NCBI RefSeq assembly: GCF_030164465.1
Contig: NZ_JASNJE010000003.1
Span: 62,001 to 126,000, forward strand
Length of the DNA: 64,000 nucleotides
Direction: 5' to 3'
DNA from: Sedimentitalea xiamensis
GTDB taxonomy: Bacteria > Pseudomonadota > Alphaproteobacteria > Rhodobacterales > Rhodobacteraceae
Under the pieces are notes generated by a model. It was given only the letters and a program-made list of their open reading frames with translations, was not told the DNA's origin and searched no databases. Position numbers and translations under genes: made by a program. Position 1 is the stretch's first letter; every line of letters begins with the position of its first letter. This document shows, in pieces, positions 15,659-23,999 of the stretch.

Positions 15659-16072
15659 ATGCTTCAACCAAAGCGCACCAAATTCCGCAAGCAGCACAAG
15701 GGTCGCATCAGCGGTCTGGCCAAGGGCGGTAGCGATCTGAACTTCGGCACCTATGGCCTCAAGGCGCTTCAGCCCGAGCGGGTCACGGCCCGTCAGATCG
15801 AAGCGGCCCGTCGTGCGATGACGCGCCACATGAAACGTCAGGGCCGGGTCTGGATCCGGATCTTCCCGGACACCCCCGTCACCTCCAAGCCCACCGAAGT
15901 CCGGATGGGTAAGGGTAAAGGGTCGGTGGATTACTGGGCGGCCAAGATAAAGCCGGGCCGGGTGATGTTCGAGATCGACGGTGTCGACGATGCCGTCGCC
16001 CGCGAGGCACTGCGTCTGGCGGCGATGAAATTGCCGATCAAGACCCGCGTGGTGGTCCGGGAAGACTGGTAG
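15659..16072 (+). CDS. rplP: 50S ribosomal protein L16
   Basis: A 137-residue protein that positions the A-site tRNA elbow. [16 protein letters not shown] and [13 protein letters not shown] are typical. Arg82 in VRMGKGKG corresponds to the E. coli arginine (position 81) that the 2OG oxygenase YcfD hydroxylates. It is the last gene of this block; rpmC, usually next, lies about 3.4 kb away. A terminator and a 2OG-Fe(II) oxygenase gene follow. Confidence 0.98.
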   Translation: MLQPKRTKFRKQHKGRISGLAKGGSDLNFGTYGLKALQPERVTARQIEAARRAMTRHMKRQGRVWIRIFPDTPVTSKPTEVRMGKGKGSVDYWAAKIKPGRVMFEIDGVDDAVAREALRLAAMKLPIKTRVVVREDW

Positions 16073-16139
16073 GTCTTTCCGAACGCGCCGCTCGCCCCTG
16101 TCCGCAGGGGAGATCGCCGCGTTCTCCATGACACTTCAG

Positions 16140-16168
16140 GGCCCCCGCCAACCCGGTGGGGGCTTTTT
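16140..16168 (+). terminator. Intrinsic terminator after rplP
   Basis: A 10-bp stem (16140-16149 with 16155-16164, two G-U pairs, loop AACCC) is followed by five Ts. It ends the rplB-rplP transcript just ahead of the oxygenase start at 16198, although read-through is possible. Confidence 0.88.
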
Positions 16169-16197
16169 CCATTTCCGCCAGAAGGATAAGCCCCGAC

Positions 16198-16818
16198 ATG
16201 CCGACCATAGACTCCCTTTTCGTGACCCGTCTCTACCGCGCCGGACTGGCAGAGACCGGGTCGCCGATCGACGCCGCCGAGCTCGAGAATTCCTGTCTCG
16301 TGATCGCAGAAGACGACGAGGCCGGGCAGGACTGGTGCGAGGCGAACGGCTATCCCGGCTATACCTCCTATGCGTCGCTCAGCGATCTGCCCTGGCGGTT
16401 TCCGATCTTTGCGGACCTGGTCAAGGTGCTGGATGCCCATGTGGCCGCCTTTGTCGAGGACCTGGAATTCGACCTGGACGGCAAGGCGCTGAAACTGGAG
16501 GATATCTGGATCAACATCCTGCCCGAAGGCGGGATGCACGCCTCCCATATCCATCCCCATTCGGTGATCAGCGGCACCACCTATGTGGCGATGCCGGACG
16601 GCGCGAGCGCGCTGAAACTGGAAGACCCGCGCTCGGCCCGGATGATGGCGTCGCCGACCCGGAAGAAAGAGGCGCGGCGTGATTTGCAGCCGTTCATCTA
16701 TGTGAAGCCGGAAGTCGGCGAGGTGCTGCTCTGGGAAAGCTGGCTGCGCCACGAGGTGCCGATGAACATGGCTGAAGACGAGCGGATCAGCGTCAGTTTC
16801 AACTACGGCTGGGGCTAG
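16198..16818 (+). CDS. Putative 2OG-Fe(II) oxygenase (TIGR02466-like)
   Basis: A 206-residue soluble protein resembling the family of small 2-oxoglutarate/iron(II) oxygenases annotated as TIGR02466. A metal-binding cluster HASHIHPHS occupies residues 114-122 (His114, 117, 119, 121), followed by SGTTYVAMP. The distal histidine is His185 in WLRHEVPMN, and Arg196 in ERISVSFNYGWG is a likely 2OG anchor. The start at 16198 follows AGAAGGA; an upstream in-frame start lies within the rplP terminator and is unlikely. The substrate is unknown. Its position directly after rplP makes a ribosomal protein substrate worth testing. Confidence 0.75.
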   Translation: MPTIDSLFVTRLYRAGLAETGSPIDAAELENSCLVIAEDDEAGQDWCEANGYPGYTSYASLSDLPWRFPIFADLVKVLDAHVAAFVEDLEFDLDGKALKLEDIWINILPEGGMHASHIHPHSVISGTTYVAMPDGASALKLEDPRSARMMASPTRKKEARRDLQPFIYVKPEVGEVLLWESWLRHEVPMNMAEDERISVSFNYGWG

Positions 16819-16946
16819 CGCGCGGCGCGGCGCCCGGCAGCGTTACCGAAACCTTAAGCGGCGGGTGCCGGTTCTGAGCGCGGCGCCGCGAATCGTCAGG
16901 TTAACAAGGGCGATGCGGCCCGGAACGGCCTGTGCCGCCCGTGCAG

Positions 16947-16974
16947 ACCGCGTACATACCGCGTGCATACGCGG
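16947..16974. repeat. Short tandem/dyad element in the oxygenase downstream gap
   Basis: ACCGCGTACAT (16947-16957) is followed directly by ACCGCGTGCAT (16958-16968), a tandem 11-mer with one mismatch. The second copy also forms an inverted repeat, CCGCGT-GCAT-ACGCGG at 16959-16974. The rest of the 16819-17092 gap has nothing recognisable. It could be a protein-binding site or simply the 3' end structure of the oxygenase transcript. Confidence 0.4.
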
Positions 16975-17092
16975 GGTGCCAAGGACTCCGGTTAACGCGG
17001 CGCACGGTGGAACCGGGGGTCGATCCGGCGGGAAACGGGGAACGGCGGCCACAGGGGCGCGCGATGGCCGTGCGCCCTGAAGCTTACGTCAT

Positions 17093-17512
17093 TCAGAGGC
17101 GGCCATATTTCGAAGCGACCTTGTCCATGCAGAGCGCCACGTCCTCGAATGCCAGCCGTTTGCAGGCTTCGATTTCCCGGTTGTATGCGTCATTGCCGCC
17201 GCCGCCGCCCTGGGATTTTCTCTGGTAGCGATGGATGGTGCCGTTCTGCTCCTGGAGAAACAGATAACCCTGCATGAAGGAATAACCGTACAGAACCTGC
17301 ATGCCATTCACGGCGCTTCTGGTCACGATTTGACGGTCATCGTATTGCAGGATGCCATGGTCATAGAGTTGACCGTTTTCGTAGTAAGCCCATTGCTGAC
17401 CATTGACCTGGACTTCCCGCCCGTCCGGAGTGACCCAGGCGCCGTTCAGATTCTGGGCAAGGACGACAACCGGGCTTGCGAGGAAAACCAGCAGGAAAAG
17501 AATCCGTCTCAC
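17093..17512 (-). CDS. Small secreted protein of unknown function
   Basis: A 139-residue precursor with a clear Sec signal peptide (MRRILFLLVFLASPVVVLAQ, cleavage near residue 19). The mature part begins NLNGAWVTPDGREVQVNGQ and is rich in Tyr, Gln and Asn with short beta-prone segments. It contains a GGGGG linker and a C-terminal helix with two cysteines (CKRLAFEDVALCMDKVASK) that may form a disulfide. I do not recognise a family. The start codon is GTG, supported by GGAGGG 7 bases upstream. It lies downstream of the sodium-channel gene on the same strand, 165 bases away. Confidence 0.7.
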   Translation of the reverse strand: MRRILFLLVFLASPVVVLAQNLNGAWVTPDGREVQVNGQQWAYYENGQLYDHGILQYDDRQIVTRSAVNGMQVLYGYSFMQGYLFLQEQNGTIHRYQRKSQGGGGGNDAYNREIEACKRLAFEDVALCMDKVASKYGRL

Positions 17513-17677
17513 GATGAACCCTCCATGGTTTTGAAATGCATTTTTGAATCAATTTCCGTGACGGTAAAATACCACCTTTGGGAGTTTCAATCAACCGACG
17601 CACCCGCCGGGGTGTTCCGTGAAGGCCGTGGACGGTGCGCGGGGGACTGCGCGATCCCGGACCCGGCGCGGCCGGAC

Positions 17678-18487
17678 CTAGCCTTGCCTGTCGCCGTCGC
17701 GCCGTCTCAGCATCGCCTCGATCGCGGTCAGCCGGTCGAGCACCTCGTCGCGGTAGCTGCCGGTTTCGGCGTCGGCCTCGGCGTGATGCGCGTCCTGCAT
17801 GGAATTCACGATCAGGCCGACCACGAGGTTCACGACGACGAAGGTGGTGGCGAGGATGAAGGGCACGAAGAAGGCCCAGGCATAGGGGTAAATCTCCATC
17901 ACCGGGCGGACGATGCCCATCGACCAGCTTTCCAGCGTCATGATCTGGAACAGCGAATAGGCCGACAGGCCGATCGAGCCGAACCAGGCGGGGAAGGCGG
18001 CGCCGAAGAGCTTTGTCGCCATCACCGCGCCGACATAGAAGATGAGGCCGGTCAGCAGGAACACCGAACCCATGCCGGGCAGGGCGATCAGAAGGCCCTC
18101 GACCACGCGGCGCAGGGAGGGGGCGACGGAGAGCACCCGGAACAGCCGCAGAATGCGCAGCGCCCGCAGCACCGACAGGCTTTGCGCCGCCGGGATCAGC
18201 GAAATCGACACGATCACGAAATCGAAGATGTTCCAGCCGTCGCGGAAGAAGCGCAGCCGCTGCACGTAGATCTTGGCGGCGAGTTCGACCACGAAGATGG
18301 CGAGGCACAGCCCGTCGAGCAGTTCGATCAGCGGACCGGCGATGGCCATCGCCGTCGCCCAGGTTTCGAGCCCGAGCAGGACGGCGTTGAACAGGATCAC
18401 GCCGAGGATGACGTTGCGGGTGCGATCGTCGTCCAGAACGGCGGCAATCCGTCTGTGGACGGTCGGGGCATGAGAGGTGTCTGTCAT
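17678..18487 (-). CDS. Bacterial voltage-gated sodium channel (NaChBac/NavMs type)
   Basis: A 269-residue six-helix ion channel of the inner membrane, one subunit of a homotetramer. S4 carries four gating arginines spaced three apart (R108, R111, R114, R117 in VLRALRILRLFRVL). S2-S3 contain the countercharges IFVVELAAKIY and WNIFDFVIV. The pore filter TLESWSM (184-190) is identical to that of structurally studied bacterial sodium channels and predicts Na+ selectivity. S6 ends LVVGLIVNSM and leads into a polar neck and a short C-terminal coiled coil (EVLDRLTAIEAMLRRR). The gene is complete. It sits, oddly, between ribosomal blocks and antisense to them. Confidence 0.93.
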   Translation of the reverse strand: MTDTSHAPTVHRRIAAVLDDDRTRNVILGVILFNAVLLGLETWATAMAIAGPLIELLDGLCLAIFVVELAAKIYVQRLRFFRDGWNIFDFVIVSISLIPAAQSLSVLRALRILRLFRVLSVAPSLRRVVEGLLIALPGMGSVFLLTGLIFYVGAVMATKLFGAAFPAWFGSIGLSAYSLFQIMTLESWSMGIVRPVMEIYPYAWAFFVPFILATTFVVVNLVVGLIVNSMQDAHHAEADAETGSYRDEVLDRLTAIEAMLRRRDGDRQG

Positions 18488-18724
18488 GGACCGTCATATG
18501 GGCCGGAACGCGGGCGGAGCCAAGAGGGGTTAGAGCCGAAAGGGTGGGCAGGCGGGCGGTCGGCGGGAACGGTCCGGGCGGCCCCCTTGTCGGGGACGAA
18601 TGTTACAGATAATTTTATTGCATTGCTGCGCCGAACGTCTTCCTATCCGGATGCGGGAGCCGGACCGGCGAGACGGTGCCTCCGGACCCGATGCCAAACG
18701 AGACACAGCGACCGGGGCGGACCG

Positions 18725-19315
18725 ATGGACATTCCAGCAGACGGCAAGACGATTCATTCCGGGCTTTCGGCCCTTGCTGCGGAGGAGCGCGGGGGCGCCC
18801 TGACGCGCCGCGCGGTGCTGGCCGGGGCGGCCGCCGCCGCCACCGCCGGTGTGGCGGGGCGTGCAGCTGCCGACGAGGGGCAAAAGGCGGATTTCCTGTT
18901 CGTTCAGACCGCAGACGGCATGGCCTATGCCGCCGACGACAACCGGCTGACCCTGCGGGATGTCAGCCCGACCACGCTGTTCTTTTCCGACCGCCCCGAG
19001 CGGATCGCCGGCAATATGAGCACCGAATCCTTCGTGCCCTTCTGGAGCGAAGGCAGCGACAGCTTCCTGTCGGACCCGCCCAACGCGGATCTGTCGATCA
19101 TGGTGAACGGCGAATTGCGGCAGGTGGTCGTCGAATTGCGCGACCCCAGGCTGGCCGAGGGCAACCTGATATACACCGTCAAGCTGATCGAGGGGACCAT
19201 GCCGGTCATGGCCGAAAACGCGTCGCTGTTCATCGACGTGATCGGCATGCCGCTGACGCCAGTGTCCTATGCCGGGGTCCGGCGGCGGGCCTATCGGCGC
19301 GCGGTGCTGCGCTAG
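18725..19315 (+). CDS. Tat-exported protein of unknown function
   Basis: A 196-residue precursor with a twin-arginine signal (LTRRAVLAGAAAAATAGVAGRAAA, residues about 25-48), so it is exported folded to the periplasm. The mature part contains FLFVQTADGMAYAADDN, TTLFFSDRPERIAGNMS, SFLSDPPNADLSI and a beta-rich C-terminal half ending RRRAYRRAVLR. It matches a widespread unnamed family of exported proteins in my recollection, without a function I can state. The ATG at 18725 places the signal correctly; the much longer open frame upstream is antisense to the channel and secreted-protein genes and is not coding. Confidence 0.72.
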   Translation: MDIPADGKTIHSGLSALAAEERGGALTRRAVLAGAAAAATAGVAGRAAADEGQKADFLFVQTADGMAYAADDNRLTLRDVSPTTLFFSDRPERIAGNMSTESFVPFWSEGSDSFLSDPPNADLSIMVNGELRQVVVELRDPRLAEGNLIYTVKLIEGTMPVMAENASLFIDVIGMPLTPVSYAGVRRRAYRRAVLR

Positions 19316-19339
19316 GACGGAGGGGCGGAAAACTTTCCC

Positions 19340-19368
19340 TTGCCCTCTGGTTGCCGACCCCCTATAGA
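19340..19368 (+). promoter_or_regulatory. Sigma70-type promoter of the rpmC (spc) block
   Basis: TTGCCC at 19340-19345 is separated by 17 bases from TATAGA at 19363-19368. The transcript would start near 19375 with a leader of about 110 bases. That leader contains the hairpin CCCCTGCC-GTT-GGCGGGGG soon after the start site. This gives the spc genes their own promoter, independent of the rplB block. Confidence 0.8.
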
Positions 19369-19486
19369 GCGGCATCCTGCGTGTCCCCTGCCGTTGGCGG
19401 GGGATTCGCGTGTCTATCATTCATCCACCAGGTCAAAGGTGACCCGACGCCGGGGCCTTCTGGTGTTTTGAGAAAGGAACAGGGCG

Positions 19487-19693
19487 ATGAACGCCAGCGA
19501 ACTGCGAGACAAGACGCCGGACCAGCTCCGCGAGGAACTGGCCAACCTGAAGAAGGCCAGCTTCAACCTGCGCTTTCAGCAGGCCACCGGCCAGCTCGAG
19601 AACCCGGCCCAGATCCGGGCGGCCCGCCGCAACGCGGCGCGGGTCAAGACCATCCTGAACGAAAAGGCCGCTGCCGCGGCATCCGAGGAGTAA
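19487..19693 (+). CDS. rpmC: 50S ribosomal protein L29
   Basis: A 68-residue, two-helix protein at the tunnel exit. [21 protein letters not shown] and [19 protein letters not shown] are diagnostic; the tail is Ala-rich. AGGAAC lies 7 bases before the ATG. It is the first gene of the third block and is followed by rpsQ after 4 bases. Confidence 0.97.
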   Translation: MNASELRDKTPDQLREELANLKKASFNLRFQQATGQLENPAQIRAARRNAARVKTILNEKAAAAASEE

Positions 19694-19697
19694 TCAG

Positions 19698-19928
19698 ATG
19701 CCCAAGCGTATCCTGCAAGGCACCGTGACCAGCGACGCCAACGAACAGACCGTCACCGTTCTGGTCGAGCGCCGTTTCAAGCACCCGTTGCTGCACAAGA
19801 CCGTCCGCAAGTCCAAGAAATACCGGGCCCACGACGAAAAGAACGCTTTCAAGGTCGGCGATACTGTCCGCATCATCGAATGCGCGCCGAAATCGAAAAC
19901 GAAACGCTGGGAGGTTCTGGAGGCGTAA
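19698..19928 (+). CDS. rpsQ: 30S ribosomal protein S17
   Basis: A 76-residue OB-fold protein binding 16S rRNA helix 11. [32 protein letters not shown]-type sequence, then [17 protein letters not shown] and the C-terminal SKTKRW, identify it. It is a short, typical alphaproteobacterial form, and a 71-base gap precedes rplN. Confidence 0.97.
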   Translation: MPKRILQGTVTSDANEQTVTVLVERRFKHPLLHKTVRKSKKYRAHDEKNAFKVGDTVRIIECAPKSKTKRWEVLEA

Positions 19929-19999
19929 GCCGACGGAACTGACCGTTTAATCGAAACCCTGGGGCAAACCATCAGTCCCCAAAGGTCGGGAGACACCAC

Positions 20000-20368
20000 A
20001 TGATCCAGATGCAGACCAATCTGGATGTCGCTGACAACTCCGGCGCACGCCGAGTTCAGTGCATCAAGGTCCTGGGTGGGTCCAAGCGGAAATACGCGAG
20101 TGTCGGTGACATCATCGTCGTATCCGTGAAGGAAGCCATCCCACGCGGCCGCGTGAAGAAGGGCGACGTGCGCAAGGCCGTCGTCGTGCGCACCGCAAAG
20201 GAAGTTCGCCGCGAAGACGGCACCGCGATCCGCTTCGACCGGAACGCCGCCGTGATCCTCAACAACGCGGGCGAGCCCGTGGGCACCCGGATCTTCGGAC
20301 CGGTGGTGCGCGAGCTGCGCGCGAAGAACTTCATGAAGATCATCTCGCTCGCTCCGGAGGTGCTGTAA
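20000..20368 (+). CDS. rplN: 50S ribosomal protein L14
   Basis: A 122-residue intersubunit-bridge protein. [22 protein letters not shown], the segment [22 protein letters not shown] and [22 protein letters not shown] are diagnostic. The start follows GGTCGGGAGACACCAC. rplX begins 2 bases after the stop. Confidence 0.98.
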   Translation: MIQMQTNLDVADNSGARRVQCIKVLGGSKRKYASVGDIIVVSVKEAIPRGRVKKGDVRKAVVVRTAKEVRREDGTAIRFDRNAAVILNNAGEPVGTRIFGPVVRELRAKNFMKIISLAPEVL

Positions 20369-20370
20369 CC

Positions 20371-20682
20371 ATGGCTGCGAAACTCCGCAAAGGCGACAAG
20401 GTCGTCGTGCTGGCCGGCAAGGACAAGGGCAAGGAAGGCACGATTTCTTCCGTCGACCCGAAAGCCGGCAAGGCCGTCGTGGACGGCATCAACATCGCCA
20501 TCCGCGCCACCCGTCAGAGCCAGACCAGCCAGGGCGGCCGCATCCCGAAGGCGATGCCGATCCAGCTGAGCAACCTCGCCCTGATCGACGCCAACGGCAA
20601 ACCCACCCGCGTGGGCTTCAGGATCGACGGCGACAAGAAAGTGCGTTTTGCCAAGACCACGGGGGACGTGATCGATGCTTGA
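20371..20682 (+). CDS. rplX: 50S ribosomal protein L24
   Basis: A 103-residue early assembly protein with a KOW motif ([20 protein letters not shown]). [14 protein letters not shown] and [19 protein letters not shown] follow. The C-terminus overlaps the rplE start by 8 bases. GGAGG of the rplN tail serves as its ribosome binding site. Confidence 0.97.
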   Translation: MAAKLRKGDKVVVLAGKDKGKEGTISSVDPKAGKAVVDGINIAIRATRQSQTSQGGRIPKAMPIQLSNLALIDANGKPTRVGFRIDGDKKVRFAKTTGDVIDA

Positions 20683-21238
20683 TACCGCAAACTACACCCC
20701 GCGTCTGAAGGTCGAGTTCAAGGACCGCATCAAGGCGGCCCTGAAGGAAGAGTTCGGCTACAAGAACGACATGCAGATCCCGCGTCTGGACAAGATCGTC
20801 CTGAACATCGGCTGTGGTGCTGAAGCTGTCCGCGACAGCAAGAAGGCCAAGTCGGCGCAGGAAGACCTGAGCACCATCGCCGGCCAGAAGGCCGTGACCA
20901 CCCGCGCCAAGAAGTCGATCGCCGGCTTCCGGGTCCGCGAGGAGATGCCGCTGGGCGCCAAGGTCACGCTGCGTGGCGACCGGATGTATGAATTCCTCGA
21001 TCGTCTGATCACCATTGCGATGCCGCGCATCCGCGACTTCCGCGGCGTGTCGGGCAAATCCTTCGATGGCCGCGGCAACTATGCCATGGGTCTGAAGGAA
21101 CACATCGTGTTCCCGGAGATCGATTTCGACAAGGTCGACGAAACCTGGGGGATGGACATCATCATCGCCACCACGGCGAACACCGACGCTGAAGCCAAGG
21201 CGCTGTTGAAGCATTTCAACATGCCCTTCAATTCATAA
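20675..21238 (+). CDS. rplE: 50S ribosomal protein L5
   Basis: A 187-residue 5S rRNA-binding protein of the central protuberance. [20 protein letters not shown] and [22 protein letters not shown] are typical, with the C-terminal [17 protein letters not shown]. The start ATG lies inside the last codons of rplX, consistent with coupled translation. Confidence 0.98.
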   Translation: MLDTANYTPRLKVEFKDRIKAALKEEFGYKNDMQIPRLDKIVLNIGCGAEAVRDSKKAKSAQEDLSTIAGQKAVTTRAKKSIAGFRVREEMPLGAKVTLRGDRMYEFLDRLITIAMPRIRDFRGVSGKSFDGRGNYAMGLKEHIVFPEIDFDKVDETWGMDIIIATTANTDAEAKALLKHFNMPFNS

Positions 21239-21256
21239 GCGCGGGAAGGATTAGAC

Positions 21257-21562
21257 ATGGCCAAGAAAGCAATGATCGAACGCGAGAAGAAGCGGGAAGC
21301 GCTGGTGAAGAAATACGCCGCCAAGCGCGCCGCTCTGAAAGAGATCGCGAATGACGAAAGCAAGCCGATGGAAGAGCGTTTCAAGGCGCGCCTGAAGCTG
21401 GCGAAACTGCCGCGCAACAGCTCGGCGACCCGGCTGCACAACCGCTGCCAGCTGACGGGGCGTCCGCACGCCTATTACCGCAAGCTGAAAATCTCGCGGA
21501 TCGCGCTCAGGGATCTCGGCTCTGCCGGTCAGATTCCGGGCATGGTGAAATCGAGCTGGTAA
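21257..21562 (+). CDS. rpsN: 30S ribosomal protein S14
   Basis: A 101-residue head protein of the zinc-free (C-minus) type: the C-terminal half lacks the CxxC pairs and reads [47 protein letters not shown] opens it. GGAAGGA precedes the ATG. No zinc-regulated paralogue is visible in the window. Confidence 0.98.
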   Translation: MAKKAMIEREKKREALVKKYAAKRAALKEIANDESKPMEERFKARLKLAKLPRNSSATRLHNRCQLTGRPHAYYRKLKISRIALRDLGSAGQIPGMVKSSW

Positions 21563-21575
21563 GGGAGAGACAGAT

Positions 21576-21968
21576 ATGAACGATCCTATCGCAGACATGC
21601 TCACCCGGATCCGCAACTCTTCGATGCGCGGCAAGTCCACCGTCGTGACCCCGGCGTCCAAGCTGCGGGCCTGGGTGCTGGACGTGCTGGCGGACGAAGG
21701 CTACATCCGCGGCTACGAGAAAATCACCGGCGCCGACGGCCACCCGGCCATCGAGATCAGCCTGAAGTATTACGAAGGCGAACCCGTCATTCGCGAGTTG
21801 AAGCGGGTCTCCAAGCCCGGCCGCCGCGTCTACATGGGCGTCAAGGACATCCCGTCGGTCCGTCAGGGCCTGGGCGTGTCGATTGTCTCCACCCCCAAGG
21901 GTGTGATGTCGGATGCAGCCGCACGCAGCGCCAATGTCGGCGGCGAAGTGCTCTGCACCGTATTCTAG
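21576..21968 (+). CDS. rpsH: 30S ribosomal protein S8
   Basis: A 130-residue central-domain 16S rRNA binder. [21 protein letters not shown] and the C-terminal [20 protein letters not shown] are diagnostic. In E. coli S8 represses the spc operon by binding an rplE mRNA site; such a site was not searched for here. It is spaced 13 bases from rpsN and 10 from rplF. Confidence 0.98.
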   Translation: MNDPIADMLTRIRNSSMRGKSTVVTPASKLRAWVLDVLADEGYIRGYEKITGADGHPAIEISLKYYEGEPVIRELKRVSKPGRRVYMGVKDIPSVRQGLGVSIVSTPKGVMSDAAARSANVGGEVLCTVF

Positions 21969-21978
21969 GGAGAAACCG

Positions 21979-22512
21979 ATGTCTCGTATTGGCAAGAAAC
22001 CGGTCGAACTGCCCAGCGGCGTCACCGCGACGCTGTCGGGCCAGACCATCGAAGTCAAGGGTCCCAAGGGCACCCGCAGCTTCAATGCGACCGACGACGT
22101 GACCCTGAAGATCGAGGACAATGTCGTCACCGTCACCCCGCGCGGGTCGTCCAAGCGGGCGCGCCAGCAGTGGGGCATGTCGCGCACGATGGTCGCCAAC
22201 CTGGTGACCGGCGTCACCACGGGTTTCAAGCGGGAACTTGAAATCCAGGGTGTGGGCTATCGCGCGCAGATGCAGGGCAACACGCTGAAGCTGAACCTGG
22301 GCCTGTCCCATGACGTGGATTACACGGCGCCCGAAGGCGTCACCGTGACCGCGCCCAAGCAGACCGAAATCGTTGTGGAAGGCATTGACGAACAGGCCGT
22401 TGGTCAGGTTGCCGCGAACATCCGCGCCTGGCGCAAGCCCGAGCCCTACAAGGGCAAGGGCATCCGCTACAAGGGCGAGTTCATCTTCCGCAAGGAAGGC
22501 AAGAAGAAGTAA
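21979..22512 (+). CDS. rplF: 50S ribosomal protein L6
   Basis: A 177-residue protein near the sarcin-ricin loop with two duplicated domains. [19 protein letters not shown] is the usual start, so the in-frame extension into rpsH was dropped; GGGAGAAACCG precedes the [18 protein letters not shown] near the C-terminus is diagnostic. Confidence 0.98.
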   Translation: MSRIGKKPVELPSGVTATLSGQTIEVKGPKGTRSFNATDDVTLKIEDNVVTVTPRGSSKRARQQWGMSRTMVANLVTGVTTGFKRELEIQGVGYRAQMQGNTLKLNLGLSHDVDYTAPEGVTVTAPKQTEIVVEGIDEQAVGQVAANIRAWRKPEPYKGKGIRYKGEFIFRKEGKKK

Positions 22513-22523
22513 GGACGCGAAAA

Positions 22524-22883
22524 ATGGCAAACAGCAAAAGAACCCTGTTTCTGAAGCGCCGCCTGCGCGTTCGGAACAAGCTGCGCAAGGTCAACGCCGG
22601 ACGTCCGCGTCTGTCGGTGCACCGCAGCAACAAGAACATCAGCGTCCAGCTGATCGACGACGTGAACGGCGTGACTCTCGCGTCGGCCTCGTCGCTGGAG
22701 AAGGACCTGGGCGTTGTCGGCAAGAACAATATCGAAGCGGCGGCCAAGGTCGGCGCGGCGATTGCCGAGCGCGCCAGGAAGGCCGGCGTGGAAGAAGCCT
22801 ATTTCGACCGCGGCGGTTTCCTGTTTCACGGCAAGGTGAAGGCCCTGGCCGACGCCGCGCGTGAAGGTGGGCTGAAGATCTGA
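22524..22883 (+). CDS. rplR: 50S ribosomal protein L18
   Basis: A 119-residue 5S rRNA-binding protein. [27 protein letters not shown] and the C-terminal [25 protein letters not shown] are typical. A 172-base gap, unusually long inside an spc block, separates it from rpsE. Confidence 0.98.
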   Translation: MANSKRTLFLKRRLRVRNKLRKVNAGRPRLSVHRSNKNISVQLIDDVNGVTLASASSLEKDLGVVGKNNIEAAAKVGAAIAERARKAGVEEAYFDRGGFLFHGKVKALADAAREGGLKI

Positions 22884-22890
22884 CGGCGCG

Positions 22891-22999
22891 GGTGGGGGCG
22901 ACCCCACCGGGCCGGACCGCCGAAAGCCGGACCCTGTCCGGCGGCAGGCACAGCGCGTGAAGGCGGCCGGGACCGGCCGTCTCGATGATCCGGGAGCGT
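22891..22999. promoter_or_regulatory. Hairpin cluster in the rplR-rpsE gap
   Basis: The 172-base gap contains a perfect stem GGTGGGG-GCGA-CCCCACC (22891-22908, GNRA-type tetraloop), a stem around CCGGACCCTGTCCGG, CGGCCG-GGAC-CGGCCG, and GAGCG-TGA-CGCTC just before the rpsE ribosome binding site AAGAAGGAGG. None has a U-run. No gene or promoter was recognised. Confidence 0.55.
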
Positions 23000-23055
23000 G
23001 ACGCTCACCTGGATTGAGTCATCCGGGCCGGAACGCCCGTCAAGAAGGAGGCCCC

Positions 23056-23634
23056 ATGGCCAGAGAAGACAACCGCCGGGGAAACCGTCGCGACCGCGAC
23101 GAAACGCCGGAATTCGCCGATCGTCTGGTTGCGATCAACCGTGTGTCCAAGACCGTCAAGGGCGGCAAGCGTTTCGGCTTTGCGGCGCTCGTCGTCGTGG
23201 GCGACCAGAAGGGCCGCGTCGGCTTTGGCAAGGGCAAGGCCAAGGAAGTGCCCGAAGCCATCCGCAAGGCCACCGAAGCCGCCAAGCGCGGCATGATCCG
23301 GGTGCAGCTGCGCGAAGGCCGCACCCTGCACCATGACATGGAAGGCCGTCATGGCGCCGGCCGCGTGGTGATGCGCACCGCGCCGGAAGGAACCGGGATC
23401 ATCGCCGGTGGTCCGATGCGCGCCGTGTTCGAGATGCTGGGCATCAAGGACGTGGTGTCGAAATCGATCGGCAGCCAGAACCCCTACAACATGATCCGCG
23501 CCACCATCGACGGTCTGAAGAAAGAGCAGTCGCCCCGCTCTGTCGCGCAGCGCCGTGGCAAGAAGGTGGCCGATATCCTGCCCAAGCGTGAAGATGCGCC
23601 CGACGCATCGGCGCAAGTGGCCGAGGAGGCTTAA
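23056..23634 (+). CDS. rpsE: 30S ribosomal protein S5
   Basis: A 192-residue protein at the mRNA entry site, involved in decoding accuracy. The double-stranded-RNA-binding-like N-domain includes [21 protein letters not shown] and [13 protein letters not shown]. The C-domain includes [27 protein letters not shown] 23056 follows AAGAAGGAGGCCCC, so the 14-residue extension was removed. rpmD follows after 3 bases. Confidence 0.98.
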   Translation: MAREDNRRGNRRDRDETPEFADRLVAINRVSKTVKGGKRFGFAALVVVGDQKGRVGFGKGKAKEVPEAIRKATEAAKRGMIRVQLREGRTLHHDMEGRHGAGRVVMRTAPEGTGIIAGGPMRAVFEMLGIKDVVSKSIGSQNPYNMIRATIDGLKKEQSPRSVAQRRGKKVADILPKREDAPDASAQVAEEA

Positions 23635-23637
23635 ACC

Positions 23638-23826
23638 ATGGCAAAAACCATCGTCGTCAAGCAGATCGGCAGCCCGATCCGCCGTCCCGCCAAGCAGCGC
23701 GCAACGCTGGTCGGCCTGGGCCTGAACAAGATGCACAAGACCCGCGAGCTGGAAGACACCCCCAGCGTGCGCGGCATGGTCAACAGCATCCCGCATCTCG
23801 TCGAGATCATCGAAGAGCGCGGTTGA
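23638..23826 (+). CDS. rpmD: 50S ribosomal protein L30
   Basis: A 62-residue protein, the usual size. [30 protein letters not shown]-type sequence and the tail [12 protein letters not shown] identify it. It is the last ribosomal gene in the window: rplO, secY, adk, rpsM, rpsK, rpoA and rplQ, which usually follow, are absent here, and a strong terminator comes next. Confidence 0.97.
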   Translation: MAKTIVVKQIGSPIRRPAKQRATLVGLGLNKMHKTRELEDTPSVRGMVNSIPHLVEIIEERG

Positions 23827-23848
23827 ACGGTTCCCGGACCCGAATGAC

Positions 23849-23882
23849 AAAACGCCCCGGAGAGATCCGGGGCGTTTTTTTT
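23849..23882 (+). terminator. Strong intrinsic terminator after rpmD
   Basis: A 13-bp perfect stem (AAAACGCCCCGGA at 23849-23861 with 23866-23878, loop GAGA) runs into a tract of eight Ts. It closes the spc block. Confidence 0.96.
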
Positions 23883-23999
23883 GGCCCCTGCGCGCCCTGT
23901 CCGCCGGGGACCGGACCCGATGCCGCAAAACGCGGGGTCTCTGTCTTGCCCCAGGGGGAGGCAGAGCATAGATGCCTGGGAGCAATGACAGGACAGACC

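Noticed and set aside
17231-18724. Long N-terminal extension of the Tat-exported protein frame
   Set aside because: It is antisense to the secreted protein and the sodium channel, is low-complexity and Asp/His/Arg-rich, and would bury the twin-arginine signal mid-protein.
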